Of a stretch of DNA of 64,000 nucleotides, positions 23,784-35,546 are shown piece by piece. The position numbers and the translations under genes were made by a program. Position 1 is the stretch's first letter. The number at the start of each line of letters is the position of its first letter. The stretch comes from Ischnura elegans. Its lineage: Eukaryota; Arthropoda; Insecta; Odonata; Coenagrionidae. The stretch is taken from contig NC_060254.1 in assembly GCF_921293095.1 (NCBI RefSeq), positions 107,160,917 through 107,224,916 of the forward strand, given 5' to 3'. The notes below the pieces were generated by a model, which worked only from the letters and a program-made list of their open reading frames with translations, did not search any database and had not been told where the DNA came from.

Positions 23784-23966
23784 GATTTATTTATTTATTT
23801 ATTTCATACACCACCGAAAACAGCACTGTTCGGCCTTTACATCGGGGCTGATAACATTTAACAATCACAAACATCCATGCCCTGGATAAGGGTAACTTAC
23901 CCAGGCGGGACTCGAACCCGCGACCTTCGGTTTGGCAGGCGAGGACTTTACCCCGCCGCCACCGAT
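23784..23966 (-). repeat. tRNA-derived SINE
   Basis: On the minus strand the head reads like a tRNA: GGCGGGGTAAAGTCC as A-box region, CTCGCCTGCCAA as an anticodon-arm remnant, then a perfect B box GGTTCGAGTCC flanked by GCGG and CGCC. A tRNA-unrelated body of about 90 nt follows, then an (AAAT)n tail (plus-strand ATTT repeats at 23784-23805). This order of pol III promoter, body and simple-repeat tail defines a SINE. No clear target duplication was found, so ends are approximate. Confidence 0.85.
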
Positions 23967-24630
23967 GAATTGTCTCCGCGTAAATATTGCTTAATTTCGG
24001 AATTTTAGATCCGTTTCATCCATAGATATGCTTAGTACAGACACAAGTCTCTCCTGAGAGCATTAGACCACTTCCAAAATCATTGCATCAGCATAAGGGG
24101 CGTACAAACTCAAAGCAAAACTCTGAAATCCTTACGAGTTCCCCCACATCCAGAAACTATGCATGAATATAACTAAAAAAGGGTAAAGGGTTGCTATTCT
24201 TAGCGGCAGTTGGTGGACGGCAAACTGGCCATTAACTTCACCGGAAAAGTTTATTACCACTCTGGAGTTAGTGGAAAATTTTTATTCCAATTGGCAAAAT
24301 ATTTTTCCAATAACATATACAATATGCAATAGAATACAATAAATACGCCTCACAATTAGGCTTGAGGAAACAGAGACCTCGTACGAAAAAGAAAAGCTAA
24401 GTTGCATTATTTATTTGGAGGAAAAAAGGGATTGATCATTCTTGGAAATCTTTCGGTATACTTTTAACAGTACTTCGTGATTACATAATAATTAGTGTCA
24501 TGCATAGCAATTCTTATAAATTTTACTTTCTCGTGACTATATTCTCTCTCTATTATATCAATTAAGATAAAAAAGTGAATGTGGCCATATCCACACGCTC
24601 GCGATATCGCTGCTCTCTCCGCCGCCGCCG
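23967..24630. other. Intergenic sequence, no gene seen
   Basis: No feature recognised apart from a short GCCGCCGCC run just before 24631. Confidence 0.45.
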
Positions 24631-25560
24631 CACAGTGGGCGGAAATCGGAAAAAGCCGGACAAAACTACAAAATGGCTTTTTTTTGAGTTATAAACTTGA
24701 AACTTCGCGGGTATACTCATAAATGATTAAAATTTATGAATATGTACTTCATTTGACATAGATCCCTTTTTTTACTGAGATACAGAGGCTCAAACTTGAG
24801 CAAATTTCCATAAAAACGCCCGTCTTCAATTTTCTCTGAAAACCTTCCAAAGTAAGTAGATGGTGAAGTTATACGTGGTTTTTTGCGGAATAAAAAACCA
24901 CATAATCAGTTGGCATGGTGTTTTTGATTTAATTTTCCGTAATCTTAAAGAATATCATCGATAAATTGTTACCGTGCACTTACAAACTGGCGGATACTGT
25001 TTTTCGACAAAGTTTTACATTTAGGTAGAGTTTCAAATGTGTTTTCGGCAAAGTCACGCAAAGTGACTTATATGAGAGTATTCTTTAAAGACTTATTGAG
25101 GTGTTTATGCAGTTAAGTTTGAAATAAATTTGCGATGCCGGAAATTACATTGATTTTTCGATCGCGAGGCAGGGTTCGTCTCCGCGCGTCGGGAGTTGGA
25201 TTAGCCGCGACGCGGTAAGGTTATTGAAACTGTATGGGTTTTAATGCTCAACATTCACCGTTTTTATGTTTTGCTTCAAGACACCGATTCTCAAATGGTC
25301 TATGGTGAAGACAGTGGAGGATTTTCAGCCGAGGTGAGTGCACGTTTCATTGAGTTCATTTCGTTTTCTTTGGATACCATCGACGACCATGCTTCTATTA
25401 AAAGCGTTCAAACCTCGAAAAAGTGAGTCGTTTTCCCGGGACTCATACAAAAAGACCTACCAGAAAGATGCCAGCTGAGACTCTGATGCCTTCTTTACTC
25501 TCAGATCCCTGACCCCTAGGATTCTACTGCGACTATGGTCGTTTTATGACACCGCGGAGC
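24631..25560 (+). repeat. 930-bp unclassified repeat, copy 1
   Basis: Starts CACAGTGGGCGGAAATCGG and ends ACCGCGGAGC. A diverged copy of the same length lies in opposite orientation at 56497-57426. No inverted termini and no target duplication were seen. Copy 1 has a short open frame (25244-25426) containing YGEDSGGFSAE, followed by GAG|GTGAGT, a strong splice donor. Copy 2 keeps the donor (GTAAGT) and the YGEDSGGFSA peptide. This could be a duplicated fragment of a gene (exon plus intron start) or a non-coding transposable element. Confidence 0.8.
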
Positions 25561-26210
25561 ACCCACTATCTCACTACGGTCGTTTTATGACACACTATCT
25601 CTTCATTTTAAAATGCTATGAACCTATAATTATGTAAAAAATGCTTTAGTAATCTAGGGATACAGGTCATATAGATTGACGAAAACTAACTATGCAGGGG
25701 AACCTTAAATCAGAATAATTTATTTTTTATAAAACAGAATAATTTAACTTAACACATTCAGCGCGGACTTAACTTAACACACTCTGCCGGTCGGACCTTT
25801 CTCCGCCTCCGTACGTAACTAATATCCACTTCCAAGTCTTCCAATCATGTGCATAGCCTTTATCAAGCTTTCCTCTTTTGACCCGTGGACGCCGTTTGTA
25901 AATAGCAGTATTTGAATGGAAGTTATGGCGCGAAAATCTCTCTCTTTTTTCTTTTTATTTTTACGGCCGATTTTGACGACTTTAATGAAAATTGGGCCCG
26001 AATTGAATGTATTAACTATGCAGAAAAATTGAAATAAGCTAAATGAAAGAACTTTGAATGAATGTGATGATGGCCTTTCAACAGTCGCAGAGCACGCATT
26101 TTCAGAATCAGGTCACGTAATTAATTTTACTGGGTTTAAGATCATTGCCAGGGAAAATAAGCATTTTTAGACACAGAGATCTTTAATACAGAGGTCGTTT
26201 AACGATACAT
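25561..26210. other. Intergenic sequence, no gene seen
   Basis: No feature recognised. A short direct repeat of the GGTCGTTTTATGACAC word lies just after the 930-bp repeat (near 25538 and 25578). Confidence 0.4.
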
Positions 26211-26333
26211 CCACTGCACAAACGCTCAACAACAGAGTCCCACCGAATCAAATCCGCTCATCTAGTACTACTAGGGCTGCAGGATGAGCGGATTTGATTT
26301 GGTTGGCGATTGTTGAGCGTTTACGTGCAGTGG
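26211..26333. repeat. Foldback with about 51-bp arms
   Basis: CCACTGCACAAACGCTCAAC at 26211 pairs with GTTGAGCGTTTACGTGCAGTGG ending at 26333. GAATCAAATCCGCTCATC pairs with GATGAGCGGATTTGATT. The loop is about 20 bp (26263-26282). A few mismatches occur in the arms. The end CCACTG/CAGTGG resembles the hAT MITE ends in this window. Confidence 0.9.
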
Positions 26334-26867
26334 CGGTATTTTTATGATTAGACGGCTACTTCATCGATCGAATTTGAATTCCCAATGCGCGCGTCCAATG
26401 CACACCGAACAAGGAAATGGTCTGCATATCATTGTGGACCTGACGAAATGCAGGCGAAACTGTTTTGCCACCACAAATGTGTCAACGCGTCAAAAACCCG
26501 AAGAGAATAAATACGGTCATAAAATAACCGCGGTTAGTAAGCCTCCGCACGTAGGCTGGAGTATGTTCCAGAGTTTTCCACTCTGAATTAGTGCAGATCG
26601 TGCCAAACGACTTTTAGCCGTAAGCACAAACCTTACTGAACGTGAGTTTTCCGGAGAAGGGTGAACTGTGACCCAGGAGCCTGTTCCTTCCGTCCAGGAC
26701 GATTTCGCCGACAGAACGGAGAAAATCGGGAGAAATGAGAGCGAGGAAAGGATGCTTCGGGTTCAATGAGCTCTTAGCAAAAGTCGCGAAAGGCTGTCGT
26801 GCACCCATCACGGAATATATCTACCAAGTATACCGGCCGTACATCCCTGAGAGAGTTCATGGAAAGA
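26334..26867. other. Intergenic sequence, no gene seen
   Basis: No feature recognised. Confidence 0.45.
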
Positions 26868-26869
26868 AT

Positions 26870-27538
26870 AGGGTAGTTTCCTTCATTAAAGAAAACGAAA
26901 GGCATTGATTGCGATTCGTTACCCACCATTAGTGTATTCACAATATACAAATTATTTGGTTTCAGAATTCCCAGTTCAGACGAATGTTTATGGTCAGTTT
27001 TAGCCTCATTTGAAAAAGGCCAGATTGGCGCCCATGCGAAGCCACTCCGCGTGACGTCACAGGGACCTAGTTTCTATACGAGCACATAGAAGTTTTACAT
27101 CGTCTGAGATTAGCAATGCATGCATGAGGCACAGAGCTCAGGGAAACATGTCTTAATAATCACCTATTAAAACTGCCTAAGGTCGGAAAGTTTCCCCCAT
27201 TTGATAGGGTATCAATAATCCTTATTTAAGCCTAGCGCTACCTGCTAGCTGGGTACTTTGCTACCTGCTAGCAGCCTGCATCGTAGCGGCGCTCATAGCC
27301 TCGTCGCCTAGCGCCAACTTGGCCTCACACGGAGGCAGCCGGAACCGGAATGACGTCACACGGTATTTTCTCAGCATTTATAGTTAGCCGTCGCGTTTTC
27401 GCACGCTTGAAATTTTTCACTTTTCGTTTGATCGCGAAAAATAGATATCGTCATTTAAAAATCTAAAAGCGTGAAATACGTACCCAGGAGTAATAATCTT
27501 TCGATTTTAGAAATAAAAAAATAACAGGAAACAACCCC
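26870..27538 (+). mobile_element. AGGGT-ended MITE, copy 2
   Basis: Left end AGGGTAGTTTCCTTCAT, right end AGGAAACAACCCC; flanking AT on both sides (26868-26869 and 27539-27540). Reference orientation for the family. It contains two perfect TGACGTCA palindromes (27052-27059 and 27351-27358) and the central GCTAGC/CTACCTGCTAGC inverted-repeat cluster. There is no transposase ORF. Similarity to the copies at 52419 and 748 runs the full length. Confidence 0.93.
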
Positions 27539-27540
27539 AT

Positions 27541-28691
27541 TGATGGTCGAAGAATATCCCAAATACATAAAATCGTGAATAAAACTCAATCTAATCTGAA
27601 TTATATTTATAACAGTAATAATTTTCCAAACTAAGTAATCAATTAAAAGACGCATTCAAGAACATTACTGTGGACGGTGAAGGCGGTCAATAAATAAATT
27701 TTCGCCAGGTTACGTTCGAAAACTCCGACGAAATGGGTGGAATTTTCTTTCACCCATTGACCTGTAGAGACGTCAGGCACAGCTTTCTTGAGCAATTAAG
27801 AAAATACACCTTTAAAATTTGGCAAACTCACTCCGTAAACTTTGAAGAGTATGTACAGATAAATGAAAGGTGTCCTATTACCTTCCGACACACATCTATT
27901 GAGGTGGCTTGCAGAGTACTTTATAGACTTAGAAACCAAAGAAATAGTATTCTTAAGGAGAAAATCACTATGCGAGTGCTCATTGTGTTCTATAGGACGT
28001 CCCTTCGACTGAGTTTTTCACCTTAAATATGCGTTCAAAAGAGTGATCGTGGGCTGTACTCATTGTCAATATGATTATGCTAAATCAATTGAGGAATATT
28101 TTGACTAGATAAACTCCCAAGTGACATAGTCCCTGAGTCAATAACTAATACAGCTGTTTCAGGAGATTCCGGTTAATTCGGTCAACGGAAAAAAAGGGGC
28201 AGCGGAATATTTGGTACTTGTCTTACACTTTCTGGAATAGATGCAAATTTTAAACACTAGAATTAGGTTTTGCAGAATTTCCTTACTATTGGACTTATCC
28301 TTAGCCTAAAGTTTCTCTTACCGCACCTTATGTACAGTTCTAAAGAATGCTTTTCTCGACAAAAAATCACCTCTGAGGATAGCAGACCAACCAGAAGGAT
28401 ACGAGTTTTAAAAATATGAATAAATTTATTAAAAAATGTTAATGCCAGATTTCAATGTTTCTAACATAAAGAATAGACTGGCTAAGCATCTTAAAGTCAA
28501 ATTAGACTTGCTTGTTACGTTTCGACGCACGCATATTTGCGGAATGCTTCGGATAAACGAGGATGCAGCCAATTCATTGGAGTAGAGTGTACCCATACCA
28601 ACCAAGTGAGTTACACTCTATGATGGGAAAATTAAAATAGAAATGTTCGAGTATCTCTTAGGATACGAGAGATATATAAGCATGTCAACCT
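27541..28691. other. Intergenic sequence, no gene seen
   Basis: ORFs below 100 codons, none recognisable. Confidence 0.45.
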
Positions 28692-28699
28692 GCACTAAG

Positions 28700-29166
28700 T
28701 AGGGATGGACGGATCCAGGATTTTTATCGGATCTGGATTCGGATTGAATCCTTGATTTTCGGAGCCGGATCTTTCGGATCGGATATTTTCGGATCCATAT
28801 GCATTTTCAAATTCCTGTCGCTGAGATTCCCCCGATGATTGTTCAATCTCTTGGGAAGATTCACACTATGTGCCAGTCATATTTCGCTATTTTTATTTTC
28901 CACGGCTGAAATTCTCCTACGTAACCTCTGCGAGGGCTCTCAAATAAAGCGGTTCACGGGCAGGACAAGAATCGCATGCGACGGCGCATTCGAAGAAAGA
29001 ATCGGAATCTTTCCACCCTTATTGCATTGCGTTGCATTCACTGAAGCTATTATTCAAAATTTCGGATCCAGATCCGATGTCTTCCGCGACTTTGGATCCG
29101 ATGTATCCGATGAAGGGCAATATCCGCAGATATTTGGATCCGAGGTATCCGATCCGACCATCCCTA
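28700..29166. mobile_element. hAT MITE, 467 bp, GGATCC-rich
   Basis: The ends TAGGGATGG and CCATCCCTA are perfect inverted repeats. The flanks GCACTAAG (28692-28699) and GTACTAAG (29167-29174) match at 7 of 8. Both subterminal regions are dense in GGATCCGA/TCGGATCC words, about ten in all. The core (about 28810-29055) is unrelated to them. The 131-codon ORF crossing the element is incidental. Confidence 0.92.
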
Positions 29167-29174
29167 GTACTAAG

Positions 29175-30916
29175 CAAAGAAATTATTTGGTAAAACGTAT
29201 CTCACTTCCGTCTACGGGACGGGGATTTTCTTAAGAGCGTGGTGGGAAAAGCAGTCATCACTTCCTCCTTGAATTGAGAGAGGAGTTGTTATTGGATGTT
29301 GTGAAGAATGGCCTCACACCGCTTGCTGTATCACACCATGATAGAAGGGATCACGGTAGGGTGACGGCAAGGCAGTGAGATTTCAGACAACATTCTTTTT
29401 TCGCACTATCAGAGATAGAAACAGTTTTCCAATTCAAGGCATTAATCGCGGCACTTGGTAGGACAACTGCTTGGATATTTTTCTTTTTCCAATTTTATTT
29501 TTTTCTGTTTCTACATCTTAATGATTTTTTTCCGTATTACAATTTATGAAAATTGTTTAACTTTTACTTATAGAGGAACAATCTTTGTTTGATTCTAGCT
29601 TAGCATAGATAGGCATCATTCAATCGCCAACTATTTTCAAGTTTTAGCCTACCTACCATGAACGTGTATTTGTAGTCTTGCTAACGAGTATCTACGAGGA
29701 TTTGCTTACAGTGCCAGCAAGGCAGAAATATCACTCTCTACGCAGCAAAGTAATGAAGCGGTAAAATCAATTGACTTCCATCTACGGTGATACACGGCCT
29801 ACATTAAACAATAAATGGAGGCTTGCAATCATCGGGTGGATTTTCCAATGAACTTCCGTCATGGTCCACGCGGGAAAACGAAGCGAGTCGTGAGCTATGC
29901 TCATAATTTGGCGAGATAATAACGACACGCGTCTCTACTGGATATTGGACGGAATGGGATCGGCGTTGATGCGTGAAAGTGCAACGAACGAAAGTGGGAA
30001 AGCGGCGAAAAGGCCTTTGCGGAGCGGAATCCGGCACGAGACAGTCATGAAAGGTCACTTCGATTGTCGGGTCCAGAGAGGTGCACCATGGGAATCGTGG
30101 ATTGTGGCCGGAGAGACTTCTCGTTGAGCACGTGCTATCCTAGATGCACAACTAATCGTTTAAAATATACCGCATTGTGGAAAATATAATAATACTTCGA
30201 AATAATTTCGTGGGCTGAATGAAAAGGGGATCGGTGACTATAATGTTGGGTCCCCATTGGGGACTCCCCAACAATAAGTCCCCGTTAGGTAAGATTTTAC
30301 ACTTTCCCGGCGAACAATATGTATAAACTCGCTTTGCTCGCCCAGGCTCCCCGAAAAAGGCCTGCGACCTGTTATGCTCACTGTGGGAGGTCCTACACTT
30401 TTTGTTTGCCACTTGTTACTTAAGGATCGTTTACTTTTAAAAGTTGGTTAGCTTAGGTATAAGCAATATTTCCACTTTCACGTTAAGCGAGCGCATGGTA
30501 CGTAGGCTACAATATGAAAATAATTATTTATAGAAAAGACACGTTTTTCTGAGGGGCTAAAAAAGTAAAATAAATTTCTACTAGTCTGACAGTCTCTAAA
30601 TTATTCAATTCAAATACAAAAAACGTTGAGACCATGTTCCACTGTAACACCCAATTCATACGTAATTTTTGCAAGACAAATAATTGAATAAGAAATGCCT
30701 TTAATTGCATTTATCCTCTTTCTTTTTAATGCCTTTATCTTCTTTTCCAATTTAGATTCTCTTGCTTGCATAAACAAAGGTGTTGCTATGATTATTTGTC
30801 TCTATGATCGCCACACCGCCATTGGATTTTGTCGCATCTCGTTTCGTTCACCCCAAACATTTTTATGAGTGAATGAATGAGTGAGTGGTCGTGAAGGGGC
30901 TTTATAGTATATAGAC
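29175..30916. other. Intergenic sequence, no gene seen
   Basis: Contains a GC-richer patch (about 29870-30125) without a recognisable protein or splice structure. Confidence 0.4.
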
Positions 30917-30980
30917 TCTTCTCGGGATACCGCGCGGGTAAAAAATTAAAAAATCTTACCCGCGCGGTATCCCGAGAAGA
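30917..30980. repeat. Perfect 25-bp inverted repeat, 14-bp loop
   Basis: TCTTCTCGGGATACCGCGCG at 30917 onward is exactly complemented by the arm ending at 30980. Arms are 25 bp with no mismatch and a loop of AAAATTAAAAAATC. The GC-rich CCGCGCGG core stands out from AT-rich surroundings. It could be a transcription-stop-like or cruciform structure, or a recent inverted duplication. Confidence 0.95.
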
Positions 30981-30984
30981 TTTT

Positions 30985-31022
30985 ATGCAAAAGGCCCCGG
31001 TTCAAATCCTGGCAGTGGTTGA
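30985..31022 (+). repeat. Possible tRNA-like or SINE B-box fragment
   Basis: GGTTCAAATCC at 30999-31009 matches the pol III B box, but the surrounding T-arm pairs poorly and no A box is evident. Its position directly after the hairpin at 30917-30980 is noted. Confidence 0.25.
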
Positions 31023-31935
31023 GATTAATCAGAGATTGCGTGATGCCTCATTTGGAGCTCTGCGGAAGTCACTTGGGCTAAAACCCATCGCATCGGTTGG
31101 AATTATCACTAGATGCCATGGCATTGAGAGAGCAGGGAATAATGGCCAAGCATTCCTTCGCTTCGGCGCAAACAACCTGATGCGTCAGTCGCCACCTCCA
31201 AAGCCCACTTGCAGGCAATGAAAATGAACACTACTCATCCTCTACCCCACCTGGCGAAGAAGTCAACTGAATGATTCTTCAGCTCTCTGTTCCCATTGCC
31301 ATAACGATAATGCAAATAGCATAAGGCCTGCAACAACAAAAAATCTAAGTTTTACAATTTATTACATTAACATGTAAATAAAAGTTGTAAATCGATTTCA
31401 GCAATTGCAGAATAATGTGTATTTTGTTTCTAACGAAAAAATAGTTCAAAAAAGGGCACAAGCAAAACACACAATAAACTTATGAGTCACTAAGCTTGGA
31501 GCTTCAGTTGATGACATATTTTCTCCCGTTTCACTATTCATAGGTAACGACATCCGGATATTTCATCAGTAACTTCCTCTGCGGATCAAACTGAAACACA
31601 GTCTTTCATCAAATTTTCTAAACTCTATGCTTAAAGCACTACGTTTAAACCCTATCCATTAGCGATGGCGATACGAAGAGAAACTATGAACTTTTGTGAC
31701 GTCCTTGTTTTGGGGAAACTTCTTGAATGGTATAATTTGTCATTTTTGAGGTCCTCTAGTTAAAAATAACTTCATATACGTACCTATACACTTCCGAAAA
31801 AATTTCCTAGCCTAAGTAACAACTAATAGAACCTTTTATTAGTGGAAAGACGTAATTCATGTGCCATGACCAAATATTACTTTACCTATTTAACATCAGC
31901 AGGGATTTATCACCGCCATTTACCATTGATACATG
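31023..31935. other. Intergenic sequence, no gene seen
   Basis: No feature recognised before the large transposon. Confidence 0.45.
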
Positions 31936-32511
31936 CTTACCATTAGGGTGTCCCAAGACACAATGGAAATTTTTTTTTCGCGAAATCAAATACGCATACC
32001 CTCTGTTTTTTTCTGTTTGGCTAAAAAACTCACATAATAAATATTATTGCGATTGAATTATGATAACACGTGCCGACTTGATCCCAAACATGAGAAACGA
32101 AAATTTGTCCTGGGTTAGTATGGAAGGGTTCCAGAAATTAGTGCTTATTTATTAAATAAAACAACAATATGCCCAAATCGTGTTTACTGCAAAATTACTC
32201 TTTAAATTTTCTTTTTAAAGTTTGCTTTTTGCAGTCAGGATAAATCTTCCGGTGTTCTTGTACGCAACGTAACAAAAATTGCTTTTGTTCCTCCTCCACA
32301 GTGATTACACCGTGAAAGTCTTGGATCAACTTGACCGCTCTTTCAGCTGCATCGTTGACTGCCCTCAGCGTTGAAACCTTTTTTCTGGCTTCTTGTAACG
32401 AAGCATTACTTGACCACGTAGCAGGACATTCGTGGAGAAAACTGTCATCAATTTTGAGGCGATCGAACAATGACTTGCTTCTGCCTGAAATGAAGTCGTA
32501 AATGTTTTTCT

Positions 32512-32602
32512 CTGAAATATAACAAGAGAAAGTCAGTTCACAAAATTGTGATCTAAACAGAAAACTAAAGAAACAACTTCTATATTAACTTATTTAACTT
32601 AC
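32512..32602 (-). other. 91-bp spliceosomal intron of the transposase gene
   Basis: On the minus strand the donor is GTAAGT (32602 down to 32597) and the acceptor is a T-rich tract ending TTTCAG (32517 down to 32512). Splicing joins ...GPLY with a split Glu codon to KNIYDFISGR, removes the in-frame stop of the upstream exon and opens the frame through to the TAA at 32195. The upstream codon context and downstream continuity make this a confident intron. Confidence 0.9.
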
Positions 32603-33333
32603 CATACAATGGACCGCAAAGTTCTTCCTTAGATGGGATGTAACGTTTGCCATGAGTTGATAAATTATCTTTGGTTAAATTTTCAACCATTTTGCCTTTA
32701 GTTTCTTGATCCACATCATCGTCAAACAGTGACAAGACAGAAATTTTATCAGTCAAGTACCATAAATGCTGGATTATCTTCTGTAAAGCTGCTTTTGAGA
32801 TGCTTTTATCAATTTTTTCGTAAGCCTTCATTGACTTCAAAAAGCACAAATCTTGGTAAGGTGCTTTTACTGCCAAAATACATTGGAGCCATGGCTTGAC
32901 ATAGGATGTTACTATGAACAGGCCAACGTCTAACAGCGCTGTCTTATCTTTGATCGTAATTTTGAATTGATCACTTAGTAATGATATTTTTAGGGAATAA
33001 ATTGCTCTCGCCATCCATCGAGCTTGGTGCATGGCACCTGGAGGTCGAATTTTAAATTTTCTCTGTGTATCTCCGCCTAAAAATATCACAGAAAGCTCTA
33101 TCAACTCTCGATAGTAATCTCTGACTATTTCTTTGGTCAGTTCAGTTCGGTAAAACTCAAGGAGATTGTCAATTTCGGAAACAGTCAGGTGCAATGCGAG
33201 CTTTTCTTTATAGCACTGTGCTTTATCTGGATCGGCACCATTCCAGTTATCTCGGAACTTTTTGAAGAGCGGAATGTCGGGATTTGCTGTCACTTGACCG
33301 ATTTTTACTTCGAACACGCTTTTTAGCACCAAT

Positions 33334-34885
33334 AGGGTTGTTCAAGCCTATCAGAACGGTCTAAAAAAACGAATGTATATCACTTCTGATGTAATTTCAT
33401 TTTGATTGGGATGAATGACAGATGCGTTGAAAAAGTAATGATGGAATTATTAGCAATCAAAATTCGAAAAATTTCAACGCCGCCAAAAACGGTCGGCCAT
33501 CTTGAAATAGAGGTGATGACGAAACAAGCCTGTACGGCTGGCCTGTACCCTCGATCGCTCGATGCCAAGGTGAGCACTCTGCATGCCCACTGGACATTTG
33601 TCAAGGTTATTCCTTATTTTGAAATGGCCTATGTGGTGCATGAAACTTCCGGATGGATCAAGACGACATGAAATCAATTCTTCAAGTTAGGCAGGCAACG
33701 TATGTTGCGTTGACAGGAATTGAAAGTTTTGTATAGCTGCATTTGCCAGGAAACTACGTGCAGTGAACTTTCATTGTTCCTCTAGTGCAAGTGAACACAA
33801 TTTGTGCCCTTGATGTACCCCTAAGTGAATGATTGCATATAGACGATGAAGTAAAGAGTGAAGTGAGTTGTGAATGTAACACCTTCGACGAAATTATTTA
33901 TTTCTTCCATGCTAGTTCAATCAACCCTATACATTTCGATCTAAGGTATCTAACTATTCCCAAGGGGATATGTTTCATATTTGAGCTAGTTGTACTTTAG
34001 GGATACATCGAACGCATATTAATTTTCAATCGTTTGTTCGCTTCTAAGTTCCGTTTGATTTTATGACCTATTCATTTTGAGCAGTCACCAGTGTTTACAT
34101 TTCACGAATTTCGTTGCGCTGTTGTTTGTTTTTGTTTTGGTCATATTTTGGTTACGGTAAGAGCACGGGTAAGAGTAATAGCGAAATTCGAAGTTTTTTG
34201 ATGTTACAATAACCGGTTTAGCAATTTGTTTCAGCCTATTCATTTCATTGTCCTCGCAATGTCAATGTGAAATAACGTAAACTGATTCTAAGTCGTTAGT
34301 GATGAGTGGGAAGTGAGGTGTGGAGAATCCTTTCGAACTTCAAGGAATGCAAATTCTTTTAGTGTGTGCAGAGTGATTGGAAAACCGATTATCATGTTTT
34401 ATTAGTGTTTTATATTTATTGTGAGTCAAGTTTTTCATTGAATCAGTTGATTCGGAATATACTGATTATAAGTATCAAAAAGACAGCTCGTGAAATGTGT
34501 ACGTTGTAGTGCTATTTATGATATGATGAGCAATAACTATGTACAAGTAAGGGTAATTTAGCTTATTATTACTCTTATTAAAGGATAAATTTGGATTTTC
34601 TTTAAACACTGATCTGGCGGCAGACGCTGGAAATCTTTAAAAAAAAGTGGAATAACCCTGCTGAGCTACTCAAACAACACTGCAGTAGGGCATCTACAGG
34701 CTTGTGACGTCACACATCAATTCAAGATGGAAGGAGGGCTTTTTGGCGTAACGTAAAATTTGTCACTGTGTAAAGCCTTCTCTAAACATGTACAATGAAG
34801 AAAATAGCATAATATTATTGTCATTGCTCCTTCTGAAGCACGATCTTTCGATTTCTTAAATAAAAAAAATATGGTGAACAACCCT
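33334..34885. mobile_element. Nested non-autonomous element, 1552 bp, AGGGTTGTTCA ends
   Basis: The ends AGGGTTGTTCA and TGAACAACCCT are perfect 11-bp inverted repeats. The dinucleotide AT flanks both (33332-33333 and 34886-34887). Removing the element and one AT joins ...CRHHVYE directly to LVLKSVFEV in frame, which fixes both boundaries and the 2-bp duplication. It carries a perfect TGACGTCA at 34705-34712 and no transposase ORF. Its ends and target preference match the AGGGT MITE family elsewhere in this window, so an ISL2EU/PHIS-type origin is inferred. Confidence 0.93.
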
Positions 34886-35543
34886 ATTCATACACGTGAT
34901 GGCGGCAACCAAAAATAAGCATATCTCTATTAAGTTTTTGTTCAAGAAGCACACAGGCACCATTGATATGACCCGTATTTGAAGCCGTAGTATCACAACA
35001 AAGAATTTGCACTTTATCTTCAAGATTCCAGCCTACAATCGCGTTCCAAACAGCCTGCGCCTGTCCGCTTCCCGAAGAGCTTTCCAACCTTGGCACATTA
35101 ATAAGTTGTTCTTTATTTGCATATGAAATAACTATTGGAAGACGTTCTTCTTTTGATTTTCGAGCATCTAAATCAGGCAACAGTTTGCCATCCCAGTAAA
35201 CAGTCACAACATCTGGTACCTCGTTTTGAGAACGAACTTTTATGGCTTCCGCACGCTCTTTCCGTTTTTCCGTACGAATTCTTTGAATCGAGGACTTACT
35301 TATAGGAAACTCATCAGTATTATATCCAAGTGCCTCAATGGTAGCTTCAAGAATAAACACTGAATCTCTCATGCTTAACTGACACCTATCTAGCGCTGCT
35401 ACTAATTTTGGAGTAATGAAAATTTTCCGCTTGGTTGTTTTACTGGTTCCGGGTTGTGTGTTCTGGATCAGAGTTGGAAAATCTTCTTTTAAATGCATGT
35501 CATTTTCATTAGAATCAGAAGATGAGTCGCTTTGTAACGGTTC

Positions 35544-35546
35544 TTA
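35544..35546 (-). other. In-frame stop in the transposase gene
   Basis: TAA interrupts an otherwise continuous frame: ...STSTPSTSS stop EPLQSDSSSDSNEND then MHLKEDFP. The codons on both sides are in the same frame, and the acidic Ser-rich spacer reads through. Confidence 0.9.

Noticed and set aside
23415..23861. 148-codon ORF as a gene
   Set aside because: It ends inside the tail and body of a SINE and shows no recognisable domain.
33402..33677. Overlapping ORFs of 67-89 codons on both strands inside the nested element
   Set aside because: Short, overlapping on opposite strands and without recognisable domains; they do not look like a transposase.
33334..34885. The 33.3-34.9 kb gap as a large intron of the transposase gene
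   Set aside because: The boundaries are AGGGTTG...CAACCCT inverted repeats with an AT duplication, not GT-AG; it is an insertion.
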